This document shows positions 37,204 through 46,744 of a DNA stretch of 64,000 nucleotides, in pieces. Under the pieces are notes generated by a model. The model saw nothing but the letters and a program-made list of their open reading frames with translations. It was not told the origin of the DNA and did no database searches. This DNA is from Methanocaldococcus infernus ME (GTDB lineage Archaea; AGJL01; Methanococci; Methanococcales; Methanocaldococcaceae): assembly GCF_000092305.1 (NCBI RefSeq), contig NC_014122.1:1077390-1141389 (forward strand), in the 5' to 3' direction. The first letter of the stretch is position 1. The number at the start of each line of letters is the position of its first letter. Position numbers and translations under genes: made by a program.

Positions 37204-37790
37204 TCTCTCACTTTCTTAGATTTTAAAATTCTATAGCCTCCCTTTATTTTCACAGTTTCAACATTTCCAAACACTTCCTCCATATATTTAGCCATTGACT
37301 TAGCCCCTTGCTTGGTTTGGATAACCATCCAAAGCTCTCCACCATCTTTTAAATGGTTTAGAGCTTCACTAACTATTTTTTTAACCACATCCTTCCCAGC
37401 TCTAATGGGAGGGTTGGTAATAATTTTATCAAACTTTTCATCTACATTCTCATACAAATCTGAGAATCTAACTTCAGCATTCTTAATATTGTTTAACTTC
37501 ACATTCTCCTTAGCTAACTTTAAAGCTCTTCTGTTAATATCAACCATTAAAACCTTCTTAACCTCATCAGCTAAGGCTATCCCTATTGCTCCATAGCCAC
37601 AGCCTAAGTCTAAGATTTCATCTTCTTTATTAACTTCAACTGTTTCAATTAAGAGCTTTGTCCCCTTATCTATCTTATTATGAGAAAAAACTCCAGAGTC
37701 TGTTTTAAATTTAAAAAGCTTTCCTCTTAAAATTTCTTCTATCACTTTAATCTCTGACTTTGATGTTGGCTTCTCAGAAAAATAGTGCAT
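37200..37790 (-). CDS. SAM-dependent methyltransferase (RsmC-like, MJ0882 type)
   Basis: A 196-residue class I methyltransferase. The SAM-binding motif I is [16 protein letters not shown] (about residues 59-74), with [14 protein letters not shown] as motif II and the catalytic TNPPIRAG (about 127-134), the NPPx form of N-methylating enzymes. It is close in style to M. jannaschii MJ0882; rRNA is a likely but unproven substrate. I choose the ATG at 37790 after GGTGAGGTTC; the GTG at 37802 lies within the ribosome-binding site. Confidence 0.9.
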   Translation of the reverse strand: MHYFSEKPTSKSEIKVIEEILRGKLFKFKTDSGVFSHNKIDKGTKLLIETVEVNKEDEILDLGCGYGAIGIALADEVKKVLMVDINRRALKLAKENVKLNNIKNAEVRFSDLYENVDEKFDKIITNPPIRAGKDVVKKIVSEALNHLKDGGELWMVIQTKQGAKSMAKYMEEVFGNVETVKIKGGYRILKSKKVRE

Positions 37791-37811
37791 GAACCTCACC
37801 AAAAATAAAAA

Positions 37812-39221
37812 TTAGCCTTGCCCCTCTCTAACTCCCATAACCTCAAGTATCTTTTTAGTTATGGCTTCTTCAACAAGCTTCCTTAAAGATTCTTTATCTG
37901 AGACTGAGGCAAAGATTCCCAATGGAATAGTGGCTGCTGCAGCTGTTTGATGCCCTCCTCCTCCAAAGGCTTCTCTTAAAATCTCTCCTAAGTTAATTCT
38001 TAAATCCTTTGTTCTTGCAGAAATATGTATTTTATCTCCAACAATTCCATAAACAAATGTTGTAGAAATCCCTTCCATCTTTAAGAGAAAGTCAGCAGCT
38101 TGAGGAAGAGCGTCTCTATTACTTATCTCTTCAACATAGGCTAAAGCTATATTTCCTTTTATTATCTTTCTGTTCATAATAGCTTTAGCTATAACCTCCA
38201 TCACTTCAGTAGAGATCTCAGGATTCTCAATCATATTCAGGATGGTAGCATCTATATAAGGCTGTAAGTAAGAGGCTGCTTCAAAGTCCAACTTAGAAAC
38301 ATTCCTTTTAAAGTAGTCAGTATCTGTCTGTATCCCATAAAAGAGAGCTGTAGCTAACTTCCTTGTTGGCTCTATGTTAAGTTCCATAAGATACTGGGTT
38401 AAAATAGATGCTGTAGCTCCAACATTTCTAACATCCATATACCTTGCTGAGATATCAGGATTTTGGTGATGGTCAATAACTATATCTATCTTCTCTGGGT
38501 CTATGTCAATATATTTACTTGATGAGCTATCAACTAAGGCAATGACACAGTATTTATTAATGTCAATATCTTTAAGATTTAATATTTCCACTTCTAATAG
38601 GTTTATCATAGCTTTGTTTTCATCATAGCCAATATTCCCACTGTATGCTATGTCAGAAGTAACTTCCCACTTCTCAGCAATGGTTTTTAAAGCCATGGCA
38701 CTGGCTATAGCATCAGGATCAGGATTCCTATGGGTTATAATTAGTAACCCCTTCTTCCCATTCTTAGAAGAACAAAATTCTTTTTTCTTTTCAATTAAGA
38801 TATTCTTTAGTTGAGTGAGCATTCTTTTTAGCTTAGCCTCCTCAACATCTTTAGCTATATCCTTAGCCCCACTCTCTAAGACATCTATTATTTTATCAAT
38901 ATCTAAGCCTTCATAGAGATCAGGCTGTCCTGGGATGTGTCTAACTATTTTATAGGCTGAAGGGTTTAAGTTACAGACAAGCTCAGCTATTCTTCTATTA
39001 ACCTCTGGCTCATTGGTTAGCACTAAAATAATGTCAGCCTTTTCAATATTTGCCTTCTTTAGCACTTCCTCTTTAGTAGCATCTCCAATAACTATATTAA
39101 AGTCACTTTCCAGTTTCTCCTTATCATTAATTTCTTTATCAACTATAGTTATTTCTTCCTTCTCTTTAATAAGATTAGCAACTTTTTTACCAAATCTACC
39201 ATAGCCTATAAGAAGTATCAT
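37812..39221 (-). CDS. RCK_N (TrkA-N) - DHH/DHHA1 phosphoesterase fusion
   Basis: A 469-residue soluble fusion. Residues 1-110 are an RCK/TrkA-N nucleotide-binding domain (LLIGYGRFGKKVANL, IVIGDATKEEVL). Residues 145-465 are a DHH phosphoesterase: THRNPDPDAIASAMAL, LVDSSS, VIDHHQNPD and the DHHA1 motif EAFGGGGHQTAAAA. The pairing suggests ligand-controlled hydrolysis, perhaps of a nucleotide second messenger (inference). The ATG follows GTGGGGAATC. A similar free-standing DHH protein is encoded at 15113-16096. Confidence 0.9.
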   Translation of the reverse strand: MILLIGYGRFGKKVANLIKEKEEITIVDKEINDKEKLESDFNIVIGDATKEEVLKKANIEKADIILVLTNEPEVNRRIAELVCNLNPSAYKIVRHIPGQPDLYEGLDIDKIIDVLESGAKDIAKDVEEAKLKRMLTQLKNILIEKKKEFCSSKNGKKGLLIITHRNPDPDAIASAMALKTIAEKWEVTSDIAYSGNIGYDENKAMINLLEVEILNLKDIDINKYCVIALVDSSSSKYIDIDPEKIDIVIDHHQNPDISARYMDVRNVGATASILTQYLMELNIEPTRKLATALFYGIQTDTDYFKRNVSKLDFEAASYLQPYIDATILNMIENPEISTEVMEVIAKAIMNRKIIKGNIALAYVEEISNRDALPQAADFLLKMEGISTTFVYGIVGDKIHISARTKDLRINLGEILREAFGGGGHQTAAAATIPLGIFASVSDKESLRKLVEEAITKKILEVMGVREGQG

Positions 39222-39329
39222 GATTCCCCACTTAAGTTAAGACTTATAATTAATCTTGATATCAAATTATCACTTTGGATATATACTTTACCATTTATTG
39301 GAGATTGTTGAAAGCTAATTTTGGTTTTG

Positions 39330-39671
39330 TTAAAATTTGTAGATTTCATTAATAACATTAATGAATTTTTTGTCAACATCTCCTTTTATTAAAGTATCTA
39401 AATCATAAGTTAAAATATATAATTTTAAACCATCAAAAAATATCCCTTTTCCAACTATTCTTTTATCAAAGTTGTTATAGCTTTTTGATTTTGGGAAAAT
39501 TAGGGCTGAGGCAATATCTTTATTCACATTAGAGTAATATCTTGCATAGGTATAAATTTGTCTAAGAATGTCTGGAGATAAAATAATTTCATTTTCCTTT
39601 TTAATTTCTTGATATTTGGCATCTAAAATTAGTATTGGCTTATTTTCTTTGTAAATTACATTATCATAAAG
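39330..39671 (-). pseudogene. Remnant of a McrC-like PD-(D/E)xK nuclease
   Basis: The frame is open from just after an in-frame TGA (39674-39672) to the stop at 39330, but the first possible start is a GTG at 39527. Upstream of that the translation reads KPILILDAKYQEIKK and then DILRQIYTYARYYSN, continuing ASALIFPKSKS. The LDAKY element with the following IYxYAxYY helix is typical of the C-terminal nuclease of McrC-type restriction proteins. The N-terminal part is missing, so this is a decayed fragment. The assignment rests on motif style alone. Confidence 0.55.
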
Positions 39672-39782
39672 TCATTCTATCTAAACATTAACTTTTATAT
39701 ATTTAATTTCCTTTAAAATAAATTTTTTGATCTTCTATTACCATAATCTAAATTTTAGAAAATTTGTAAGGGGTTGGTTGTG

Positions 39783-40382
39783 ATGAAGAAAAATGATAAT
39801 AGAGGAATGAAAAATTTTGATAAAATTGAATTTCTAAGGAGAATTAGTAATATGAATAAGTTTGAGCTACATAGATACTACAAAAATATTGTAAAAGGTA
39901 GGCCTCTTGGAGATCCTTCTCTAAATGATATTGAGAGATTTAAGGCTTCAGAAATATTAATGAAAATGTTTGAGCCTGAGATAACAGATATTATTAGGCA
40001 AAAGTTAGTTTGCTCAAGGGTTTATTTTGATACTGAGATTATGCATGACTATATGGGCATTGATGCGGTAACTGACTTTGGAGATAGGATACAAATAAAA
40101 TTAACTGACAAGGGAAAGAGAAAGCTGTTTGATGTTTTAAAGGTTAGCTTTAGTGAGAGAGAATACTTAAAGATTTTATTAAATGACTATCATGCTGATT
40201 ACTACTTTAAATTTATTATAGAAGATGCTATAGAAAAGCCAAGGATTATAGCTTATTTGTGGTGTCCAATGGATTACATAAGAAAAAATATAGACAAGTT
40301 TAGAAAGAGGAAAAACAAAGCTGGAAAGGCATTTTATGAAGCTACCTTTAGAGAGTTGAACTTAACTATTTCTTCCCCTTAA
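39783..40382 (+). CDS. Uncharacterised protein
   Basis: A 199-residue basic soluble protein from the ATG at 39783 (TTG 39774 is an alternative). It has a helical N-terminal half (LRRISNMNKFELHRYYKNIV) and a more mixed C-terminal half (YHADYYFKFIIEDAIEKPRIIAYLWCPMDYI). No signal peptide, membrane helix or cysteine motif. I do not recognise the family. It overlaps purB tail-to-tail by 17 nt and stands alone next to the McrC-like remnant; whether the two belonged to one defence locus is open. Confidence 0.65.
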   Translation: MKKNDNRGMKNFDKIEFLRRISNMNKFELHRYYKNIVKGRPLGDPSLNDIERFKASEILMKMFEPEITDIIRQKLVCSRVYFDTEIMHDYMGIDAVTDFGDRIQIKLTDKGKRKLFDVLKVSFSEREYLKILLNDYHADYYFKFIIEDAIEKPRIIAYLWCPMDYIRKNIDKFRKRKNKAGKAFYEATFRELNLTISSP

Positions 40383-41715
40383 GCTCTTTTATAACATTCT
40401 CTACAATCCGTGGAGCTAAGCCAATATAGGTTTTTGGGTTCATCAACTCTTCTAACTCCTCTTTTGTTAAATACTTCATAACTTCTTCATCTTCTAAGAG
40501 AACATCTTTTAGATGCCTTCCTTCCTCATAAGCCTTCATAGCATTTCTTCTAACAACTTCATAAGCTCTCTGTCTTCCCATCCCTCTCTTGGCCAACTCT
40601 ATCATTATTCTCTCAGCCATTATCAAGCCCCTGGTTAGCTCAAGGTTTTTATCACAAGCTTCTTTATTAACCTTAAGTTTCTTTATTCCCTTTATAGCCA
40701 AGTTTAAGATGTGATCAGTTAAAACAGCTGTTTCAGCAAAGATACACCTCTCAGCTGAAGAATTTGTTAAATCCCTCTCTTCCCATAAAGGAATGTTGTC
40801 AAGCTCTGCTATACAGAGAGACTTTATAACCCTTGACAATCCACAGATCTGTTCAAAGGTTATAGGGTTCCTTTTATGTGGCATTGTTGAAGATCCTGTT
40901 TGCTTTTTAACATCAAATTCTTCTTCAAGCTCTCTAATTTCAGTCCTCTGCATGTTTCTAACAGTAACTCCTATTTTATTTAAGGTTTGGGCAATTAAAG
41001 CCAATAAGAAGATGTATTCAGAGTGCCTATCCCTCTGAATAACTTGGTTTGATATTAAAACTGGCTTTAGGTTTAAAATTTCAGCAACTCTTTTATGAAC
41101 CTCCAATCCCTTCTCTCCCATAGCTGCTAATGTTCCAACTGCTCCAGTCATCTTAGAGACACAAACCCTCTCTCTAATTTGCTTTAGCCTTTCTAAGTGT
41201 CTATCAATCTCTGCAGCCCAGAGGGCAAACCTCATCCCATAGGTTGTTGGAATTGCATGTTGCCCATGTGTCCTTCCAATACAGACAGTTAATTTATGCT
41301 CTTCAGCTTTCTCTAATAAGATGTCTCTTAACTCTCTTAACTTCCTCTCTATAATGTCAAGGGTCTCTTTAATTAATAGAGAGTTAGCTGTATCAACAAT
41401 ATCATTTGAGGTAGCTCCAAAGTGTATATACTCTCCAGCATTTCCTTCACAAACCTCTGCTAAAGCTTTTATCATGGCTACAACATCATGCTTAGTCTCT
41501 CTTTCTATTTCTTTAACTCTCTCAAGCTTCACATACTTAGTTGAAGCCTTTCTATTTATTTCCTCAGCAGCCTCCTTAGGGATTAAGCCAAGCTCGGCCT
41601 GAGCCTTAGCTAAGGCAGCTTCAACTTTTAGCATCTTCTCTAACTTATTCTCTTCCTCCCAAACCTTCCTCATCTCTTCACTACCATATCTATAGTCTAT
41701 GGGATGAACAGCCAT
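40366..41715 (-). CDS. purB: Adenylosuccinate lyase
   Basis: PurB acts twice in purine synthesis, releasing fumarate from SAICAR and from adenylosuccinate. The 449-residue protein shows the family signature GSSTMPHKRNP (about residues 265-275), with HFGATSNDIVDTANSL and GRTHGQHAIPTTYGMR as the other active-site blocks. The ATG follows GGTGA with 4-nt spacing. It is a single-gene unit divergent from cas6. Confidence 0.97.
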   Translation of the reverse strand: MAVHPIDYRYGSEEMRKVWEEENKLEKMLKVEAALAKAQAELGLIPKEAAEEINRKASTKYVKLERVKEIERETKHDVVAMIKALAEVCEGNAGEYIHFGATSNDIVDTANSLLIKETLDIIERKLRELRDILLEKAEEHKLTVCIGRTHGQHAIPTTYGMRFALWAAEIDRHLERLKQIRERVCVSKMTGAVGTLAAMGEKGLEVHKRVAEILNLKPVLISNQVIQRDRHSEYIFLLALIAQTLNKIGVTVRNMQRTEIRELEEEFDVKKQTGSSTMPHKRNPITFEQICGLSRVIKSLCIAELDNIPLWEERDLTNSSAERCIFAETAVLTDHILNLAIKGIKKLKVNKEACDKNLELTRGLIMAERIMIELAKRGMGRQRAYEVVRRNAMKAYEEGRHLKDVLLEDEEVMKYLTKEELEELMNPKTYIGLAPRIVENVIKELKGKK

Positions 41716-41810
41716 TTTTTCACCTTTTTAGCTTTAGCTAAATAAAAAATAAAAACTAATTTATATATGCTGTGAAAGTTTTTAAAATAAAAATTTTGGG
41801 TTAGGAAAGT

Positions 41811-42521
41811 ATGAGAGTGAAGGTTAGTTTATCAGCTGATGAGCCATTTAAGATATCTTTTAACCATCAATACTACTTAGCTTCAGCTATCTATAATATT
41901 GTTAAGGAGGGAAATCCAAACTTTGCTGAGAAGCTACATAAAATTAGAGATTTTAAATTTTATACATTCTCCACCTTAAAGTTACCAAGGAGAGTTATCT
42001 ACAAAGATTACTTAGAGTCCTATGATGGAAAAGCTTATTTTTATGTATCTTCACCAAATAAAGAGTTTATAGAATGCTTTGTAAATGGCCTTTTTGAGAA
42101 GGGAAGGATTAGAGTAGGAAATATTATTTTTCATATTGAGAGGATCTCTCTTTTAGAGTCTCCAAAAGAATTTAAAATTTTAAAAACTTTATCTCCAATA
42201 TATTTAAAGACTAAAGTAGAAGAAGATGGAAGGTTAAAAACTAAAGACTTGCTACCAACACACTCAAAGTTTTATGAAAATCTAAAAAAGAACTTGAAAA
42301 GAAAATATGAGAAATACTTTAATAAAGAGTGTAACTTAGATTTTGATTTTGAAATTTTAAAATTTAAGCCAAAAAGAGTTAAGATTAAAGGGGGCTATCT
42401 AACTTGCTCAGACTTGGTTTTTAAGGTTTGGGGAGACTATGAATTAATTAAATTTGGTTATGACTGTGGCTTTGGAGAAAAAAATAGCTTAGGTTTTGGA
42501 ATGGTTGAGGTTAGTAAGTAG
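41811..42521 (+). CDS. cas6: Cas6, CRISPR pre-crRNA endonuclease
   Basis: Cas6 cuts each repeat in the CRISPR transcript and leaves an 8-nt 5' handle. The 236-residue protein is a double RAMP fold, starting MRVKVSLSADEPFKISFNHQ and ending with the Gly-rich loop CGFGEKNSLGFGMVEV. A histidine lies near the N-terminus (FNHQYYLASAIYN), as in archaeal Cas6b. It is 37 kb from the other cas genes but directly beside array 3. It may serve all three arrays, since both repeat types end in the same ATGGAAAC handle. Confidence 0.93.
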   Translation: MRVKVSLSADEPFKISFNHQYYLASAIYNIVKEGNPNFAEKLHKIRDFKFYTFSTLKLPRRVIYKDYLESYDGKAYFYVSSPNKEFIECFVNGLFEKGRIRVGNIIFHIERISLLESPKEFKILKTLSPIYLKTKVEEDGRLKTKDLLPTHSKFYENLKKNLKRKYEKYFNKECNLDFDFEILKFKPKRVKIKGGYLTCSDLVFKVWGDYELIKFGYDCGFGEKNSLGFGMVEVSK

Positions 42522-42535
42522 CTTTTTTGTTATTT

Positions 42536-43515
42536 ATTTTCATTCTCTTAGGGGCGTTATTTTACTGTGCACTACTAGTTGAGGTGAAAAAAGATGCTGT
42601 AGTTTCCATCCCCTTAGGGGCGTTATTTTACTGGAGTAGGAAAATCATATACTGCTCTACATCTTGCAAGTTTCCATCCCCTTAGGGGCGTTATTTTACT
42701 GCTTTTCAATTGGCAAATTGAGCCTGTCAAATAGCTTATAATCGTTTCCATCCCCTTAGGGGCGTTATTTTACACACTCCATCTTATCACCTATTTCCTT
42801 TTCTGGATATGTTTCCATCCCCTTAGGGGCGTTATTTTACTACTGAAAAATGTAAAGCTGCTGGAGGTGTGCAAAATGAGAGTTTCCATCCCCTTAGGGG
42901 CGTTATTTTACGATTGAATATCTTCCAAATGGAACCCTAACTAATAACATTGTTTCCATCCCCTTAGGGGCGTTATTTTACCTTACCATAACTTCATTGT
43001 GGATTTTATCCAGTAACTCAGTTTCCATCCCCTTAGGGGCGTTATTTTACTGTATTGTATATAGGGGATATGAATGAGGAACTATGCAATGTTTCCATCC
43101 CCTTAGGGGCGTTATTTTACTTGCCAGCAGGAAAATAGACCTCTCTAAGCCAATTCCGTTTCCATCCCCTTAGGGGCGTTATTTTACATAACGAAAACAA
43201 AAATAAGAGGTGAGAGAGATGGAAGTTTCCATCCCCTTAGGGGCGTTATTTTACCTTAAATCATACGCCTTCAATATATCAACATAGTTTCCATCCCCTT
43301 AGGGGCGTTATTTTACGACATTACTCTGCTCAGTAGCAAGTGTAAAGTTGTTTGGTTTCCATCCCCTTAGGGGCGTTATTTTACTTACGACAAGATTTTG
43401 GGACATGGCTTGACTTTTTTTGTTTCCATCCCCTTAGGGGCGTTATTTTACCTCCATCTTTCACAATCAGAACTATCTCATCCCCGTTTCCATCCCCTTA
43501 GGGGCGTTATTTTAC
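42536..43515 (-). CRISPR. CRISPR array 3, 30-nt repeat, 15 repeats (one degenerate), 14 spacers
   Basis: On the plus strand the repeat is GTTTCCATCCCCTTAGGGG plus CGTTATTTTAC. Repeats start at 42536 (degenerate, 4 mismatches), 42602, 42670, 42744, 42811, 42882, 42952, 43021, 43091, 43158, 43225, 43287, 43355, 43422 and 43486. Spacers are 32-44 nt. Read on the minus strand the repeat ends in ATGGAAAC, like arrays 1 and 2, and contains a CCCC/GGGG stem. With the degenerate repeat at the left, the leader is on the right and transcription is leftward, convergent with cas6. Confidence 0.98.
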
Positions 43516-43956
43516 AAGGCAAAATTTTGCTTGTTTATAACATTCGCTCTTATAGTATATAAGCTTTATCCCTAATCAACGGGATGAAGGTTAGGTTCTC
43601 CTATTTATTTAAAAAGATCCGAAGTTTGGTAAAAATCCTTACTTTCCTTAATACTAAAATAAAACCAAACCTCAAAACCAAAAACAAAATTTCCAAAGGG
43701 AAAACAAAATTCTAAAAACAAATAACCTAAAAAACTAAAAAATCCTAATAATTCATAAAAACCGAATATTCAAATTAATAATACAAAGCTACCATCCGAA
43801 GCTAACTAAAAACCAAATAAAAATTAAAAAACTCACCTAAAAACAACAAAAATCTAAAAACAAGAATTTTAAACGAGATAACACTTAAATAAAAAAGAAA
43901 AAATAATAATTTATAAACTTCATAAATTTAAATATAAAAACTAAAGAATAGAAAAC
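43516..43956 (-). promoter_or_regulatory. CRISPR leader 3
   Basis: A 441-bp gene-free stretch. The palindrome GCAAAATTTTGC (43519-43530) lies 3 bp from the first repeat and a TATA-like GCTTATATAC (minus strand, 43564-43555) about 40 bp away. The minus strand is T/G-rich with many TTTTTAG and TTTTTTGG runs, the same skew as leaders 1 and 2, though I see no long direct match to them. These features and the array polarity support its role as a leader. Confidence 0.75.
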
Positions 43957-44388
43957 CTACAACCTTGGCTCATCATTAATTGTAATATTATTCTCTTTAA
44001 ACCATCTTCCATATTTTTTATCCATATTTTTTATATGCATAACCAACCAGCCAACTAAAAAAGAAACAACTGATCTAAACTCACTATCGGACTTTTCAAT
44101 CTTTGGTAACATCTTATTTACAATCATGTTAACAAACATATTATGAATTTTTTTATGATTTTCAAGTTCAGGATAGTTATATTTTTCCATAATTTCCTCT
44201 TCATGTTTAAAGTGCTTACTTGCATACTCAACTATATTATTTCTCAACAATTCTTTAGCTTTCTCAGACTCTTTATTTTCTAAGAGACTATAAACTTCAT
44301 TTAGTGTTTCAATTAGTGTTTTATGCTCTTCATCAAAAGTAGAGATTCCAGTTTCTAAATCTTTGCTCCACTTTATAATTTCTTTCAT
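43957..44388 (-). CDS. Bacteriohemerythrin
   Basis: A 143-residue four-helix protein with a di-iron site that binds O2. Iron ligands are visible as HKT in [22 protein letters not shown], the HKKIH that follows, and [12 protein letters not shown] near the C-terminus. In strict anaerobes it may scavenge or sense oxygen or carry iron. I use the ATG at 44388 after GGGGTTAT; a TTG at 44403 is in frame upstream. It stands alone next to leader 3. Confidence 0.92.
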   Translation of the reverse strand: MKEIIKWSKDLETGISTFDEEHKTLIETLNEVYSLLENKESEKAKELLRNNIVEYASKHFKHEEEIMEKYNYPELENHKKIHNMFVNMIVNKMLPKIEKSDSEFRSVVSFLVGWLVMHIKNMDKKYGRWFKENNITINDEPRL

Positions 44389-44464
44389 ATTATAACCCCA
44401 CAAAATTTTTTATTTAATTAAATCAATTAAACAATTAAAAAAGTCATATTTAAAACTTAACTAA

Positions 44465-46738
44465 TTAAAAAAAGTTGTCCAGGGTTAATTGTTTTTCTTG
44501 CTTTAACTCCTTCTCTGAAACTCCTAAGGATTCCATAATTCTTATGATAGGAGGGAGAATTTGATTGTCAATATAGTAATTGATATCAATCTCATCTAAA
44601 CTAACTTCCTCTGGTAACTTGGCCCTCTCACTAACTTGCTTAGCCCCTTTAACTATTATATAGCCTAAGACATCTCCAGGTTTTATTTTCTTTCCTTCCC
44701 TAACCAACCTCTTGGCCAGCTCAACATGTGGAGCTGTACTCTTATACTCATTTAAATCCTTTGTTATCTGAGTGTAAATAATTAACTCCTCTTTATCCAC
44801 TTCCAAGTTTCTTAGCTTCTTTATAGTCTCTTTAATAATTTTCTTAGCCTTCTCTATATCCCCCTCTTTCAATAGAGCCTCTAACACCTCTTTCTGTGTT
44901 CTCTTAGCTATTCCACTCCAGTCTCTTCTAACATATTCCAATCCTTTAATTATAATCTCCCCTTCCTCTGTAATTAGAGCATATTTCTTTTTTGTTATGA
45001 AAATGCCTCTACTATAAAATCCTTCAAACTCAAGCTCCATATCCTCTGGTAACTTACTATTTATATGATTTAAAAAGTTATAGGCTTTTTTTAGGATAGC
45101 TTCTTTATTCTCTCCCTTTATTGTCAGAAAGATTCCATCAGTGTCAGCATAGAGAACAGTAAAGCCAAAGACTTCAGCCTCCTTTATAGTTTCCATAATA
45201 TACTTTCTCCCCAAGAAAGTGATGATTTCAGCGCAAACCTTATTATAAAATCTTGCTCTTGGATAGGCTAAATAGCCATAGACAGAGTTGGCTAAGATCT
45301 TTAAAGATTGTTGCTCATAATTTAACAACTTATCCTTTTCTTTCTTTAGCCTCTCTTTTATTTCTACTCTTCTTCTAACCAAGTCCTTAACTGTCATGGG
45401 GATTAAGCCAATCCTTCTCTTACAAAACCAATGTCCTAATATTTTCTCACTCTCTTCCTTACAGCATGGGCAGTCTAAGGTGTCAGGGCTTATATTATAT
45501 GAGATTATTATACTTGGATACAATGATTTAAAGTCTAAATAAACAATGTTCTCATGAATCCCCTTTATTGGCTCTTTAACATAACCTCCCTCATAGCTCT
45601 CAGCAACTCTCCTTTTATACTCTTCCTCACTTGGCTTATTTGGCACTATATAGTTTAGCTTATAAGCCCTCTTCATCAGTAGATACTCAACCATCTGGCT
45701 TGAGCTCATCCTTGTAACTTCAAATAAAACTTGGTTAATAATCCTTGAGAACATCACTTCTAAAGGTAAAAAGTATTTTCCAATTAAGTAAGTGTATTTA
45801 GCATCCTGTAGGGAGTATTCAACTAAGATATTGTCTTTATCTTCCCAATACTCCACAAAATTTTTAATTTTAAGCTTTTCAACATTAAATAGGTTATAAA
45901 CTACATCCTCCAAGGTGTATTTTGTTAATTTTAATAACCTCTTAGCTATTGGGTAGAGGTCTATATGAACCCTCCCAGGGATATAAACCTTTGTTTCCAC
46001 ACCTCTCTTTATCTTAATTTCTTCTCCCCCTCTACCTAACTTAACCTTTAGACCATAAAACTTAGCCCTCTCTTTTAAGAAGGGGAAGTCATAATAGTCT
46101 CCATTGTAGGTAAAGATTAAATCATAATTCTTAAGAATTTCAATAATCTTTAATATTAATTCTTTCTCATCCTTAACAAGCTCAACACTCTCATGAGAAA
46201 AGTCTTTATATGTTAAAACCTTCCCTCCTTTCTCATCCCAAAAGCTTGCCATAATGATTTTATTATCAACAACTTCAATGTCAAAAGCTACCATCTTCAA
46301 CTCTGGCAGTTTGTCACTAACAACCCTCTTTTTCTCAAAGTCAAAGTATATCATTGGAACTATGTCATTGTCTATCATATACCTTTTAGCAAATGGAATG
46401 TCATGCTCATAAATCTCTTTAACCTTTTCAAACTCTTTAATAACTCTCAGCTTAGGAACCTTTTGAGGATGTGTTGCTATAATTTTCAAAATATCTTTTT
46501 CTTCTCTAATTATTCTTTTCTTTACAATTTCCATATCTTCAACAAATTTTAATAAATCTTTTCTAAGCAAAAATTTTTTAACTTCTTCTATATCTTCTTC
46601 TTTAGCATCTTCATAAAGTTCAACATAAAAATAGGGCTTAAAATTATAATCTTTCAAAATAGAGTTTAGTAAGTAGAGGTAAATAATTCCCTTATCTTTT
46701 TCAGTTTTGTAAGTGTTATCAAGTAAAACATCTATCAT
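44465..46738 (-). CDS. polB: Family B DNA polymerase, intein-free
   Basis: Replicative polymerase of 757 residues. The 3'-5' exonuclease has VAFDIEVVDN (Exo I), YNGDYYDFPFL (Exo II) and YSLQDAKYTY (Exo III). The polymerase domain has DFKSLYPSII (motif A), KILANSVYGYLAYP (motif B) and YADTDGIF (motif C; the usual core is YGDTDS). The C-terminus KQLTLDNFF is a PCNA-binding PIP box. None of the motif A/B/C intein sites seen in relatives is occupied. The uracil-recognition N-terminal domain appears complete. ATG at 46738, 7 nt after the CBS gene. Confidence 0.96.
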   Translation of the reverse strand: MIDVLLDNTYKTEKDKGIIYLYLLNSILKDYNFKPYFYVELYEDAKEEDIEEVKKFLLRKDLLKFVEDMEIVKKRIIREEKDILKIIATHPQKVPKLRVIKEFEKVKEIYEHDIPFAKRYMIDNDIVPMIYFDFEKKRVVSDKLPELKMVAFDIEVVDNKIIMASFWDEKGGKVLTYKDFSHESVELVKDEKELILKIIEILKNYDLIFTYNGDYYDFPFLKERAKFYGLKVKLGRGGEEIKIKRGVETKVYIPGRVHIDLYPIAKRLLKLTKYTLEDVVYNLFNVEKLKIKNFVEYWEDKDNILVEYSLQDAKYTYLIGKYFLPLEVMFSRIINQVLFEVTRMSSSQMVEYLLMKRAYKLNYIVPNKPSEEEYKRRVAESYEGGYVKEPIKGIHENIVYLDFKSLYPSIIISYNISPDTLDCPCCKEESEKILGHWFCKRRIGLIPMTVKDLVRRRVEIKERLKKEKDKLLNYEQQSLKILANSVYGYLAYPRARFYNKVCAEIITFLGRKYIMETIKEAEVFGFTVLYADTDGIFLTIKGENKEAILKKAYNFLNHINSKLPEDMELEFEGFYSRGIFITKKKYALITEEGEIIIKGLEYVRRDWSGIAKRTQKEVLEALLKEGDIEKAKKIIKETIKKLRNLEVDKEELIIYTQITKDLNEYKSTAPHVELAKRLVREGKKIKPGDVLGYIIVKGAKQVSERAKLPEEVSLDEIDINYYIDNQILPPIIRIMESLGVSEKELKQEKQLTLDNFF

Positions 46739-46744
46739 AAGTGA

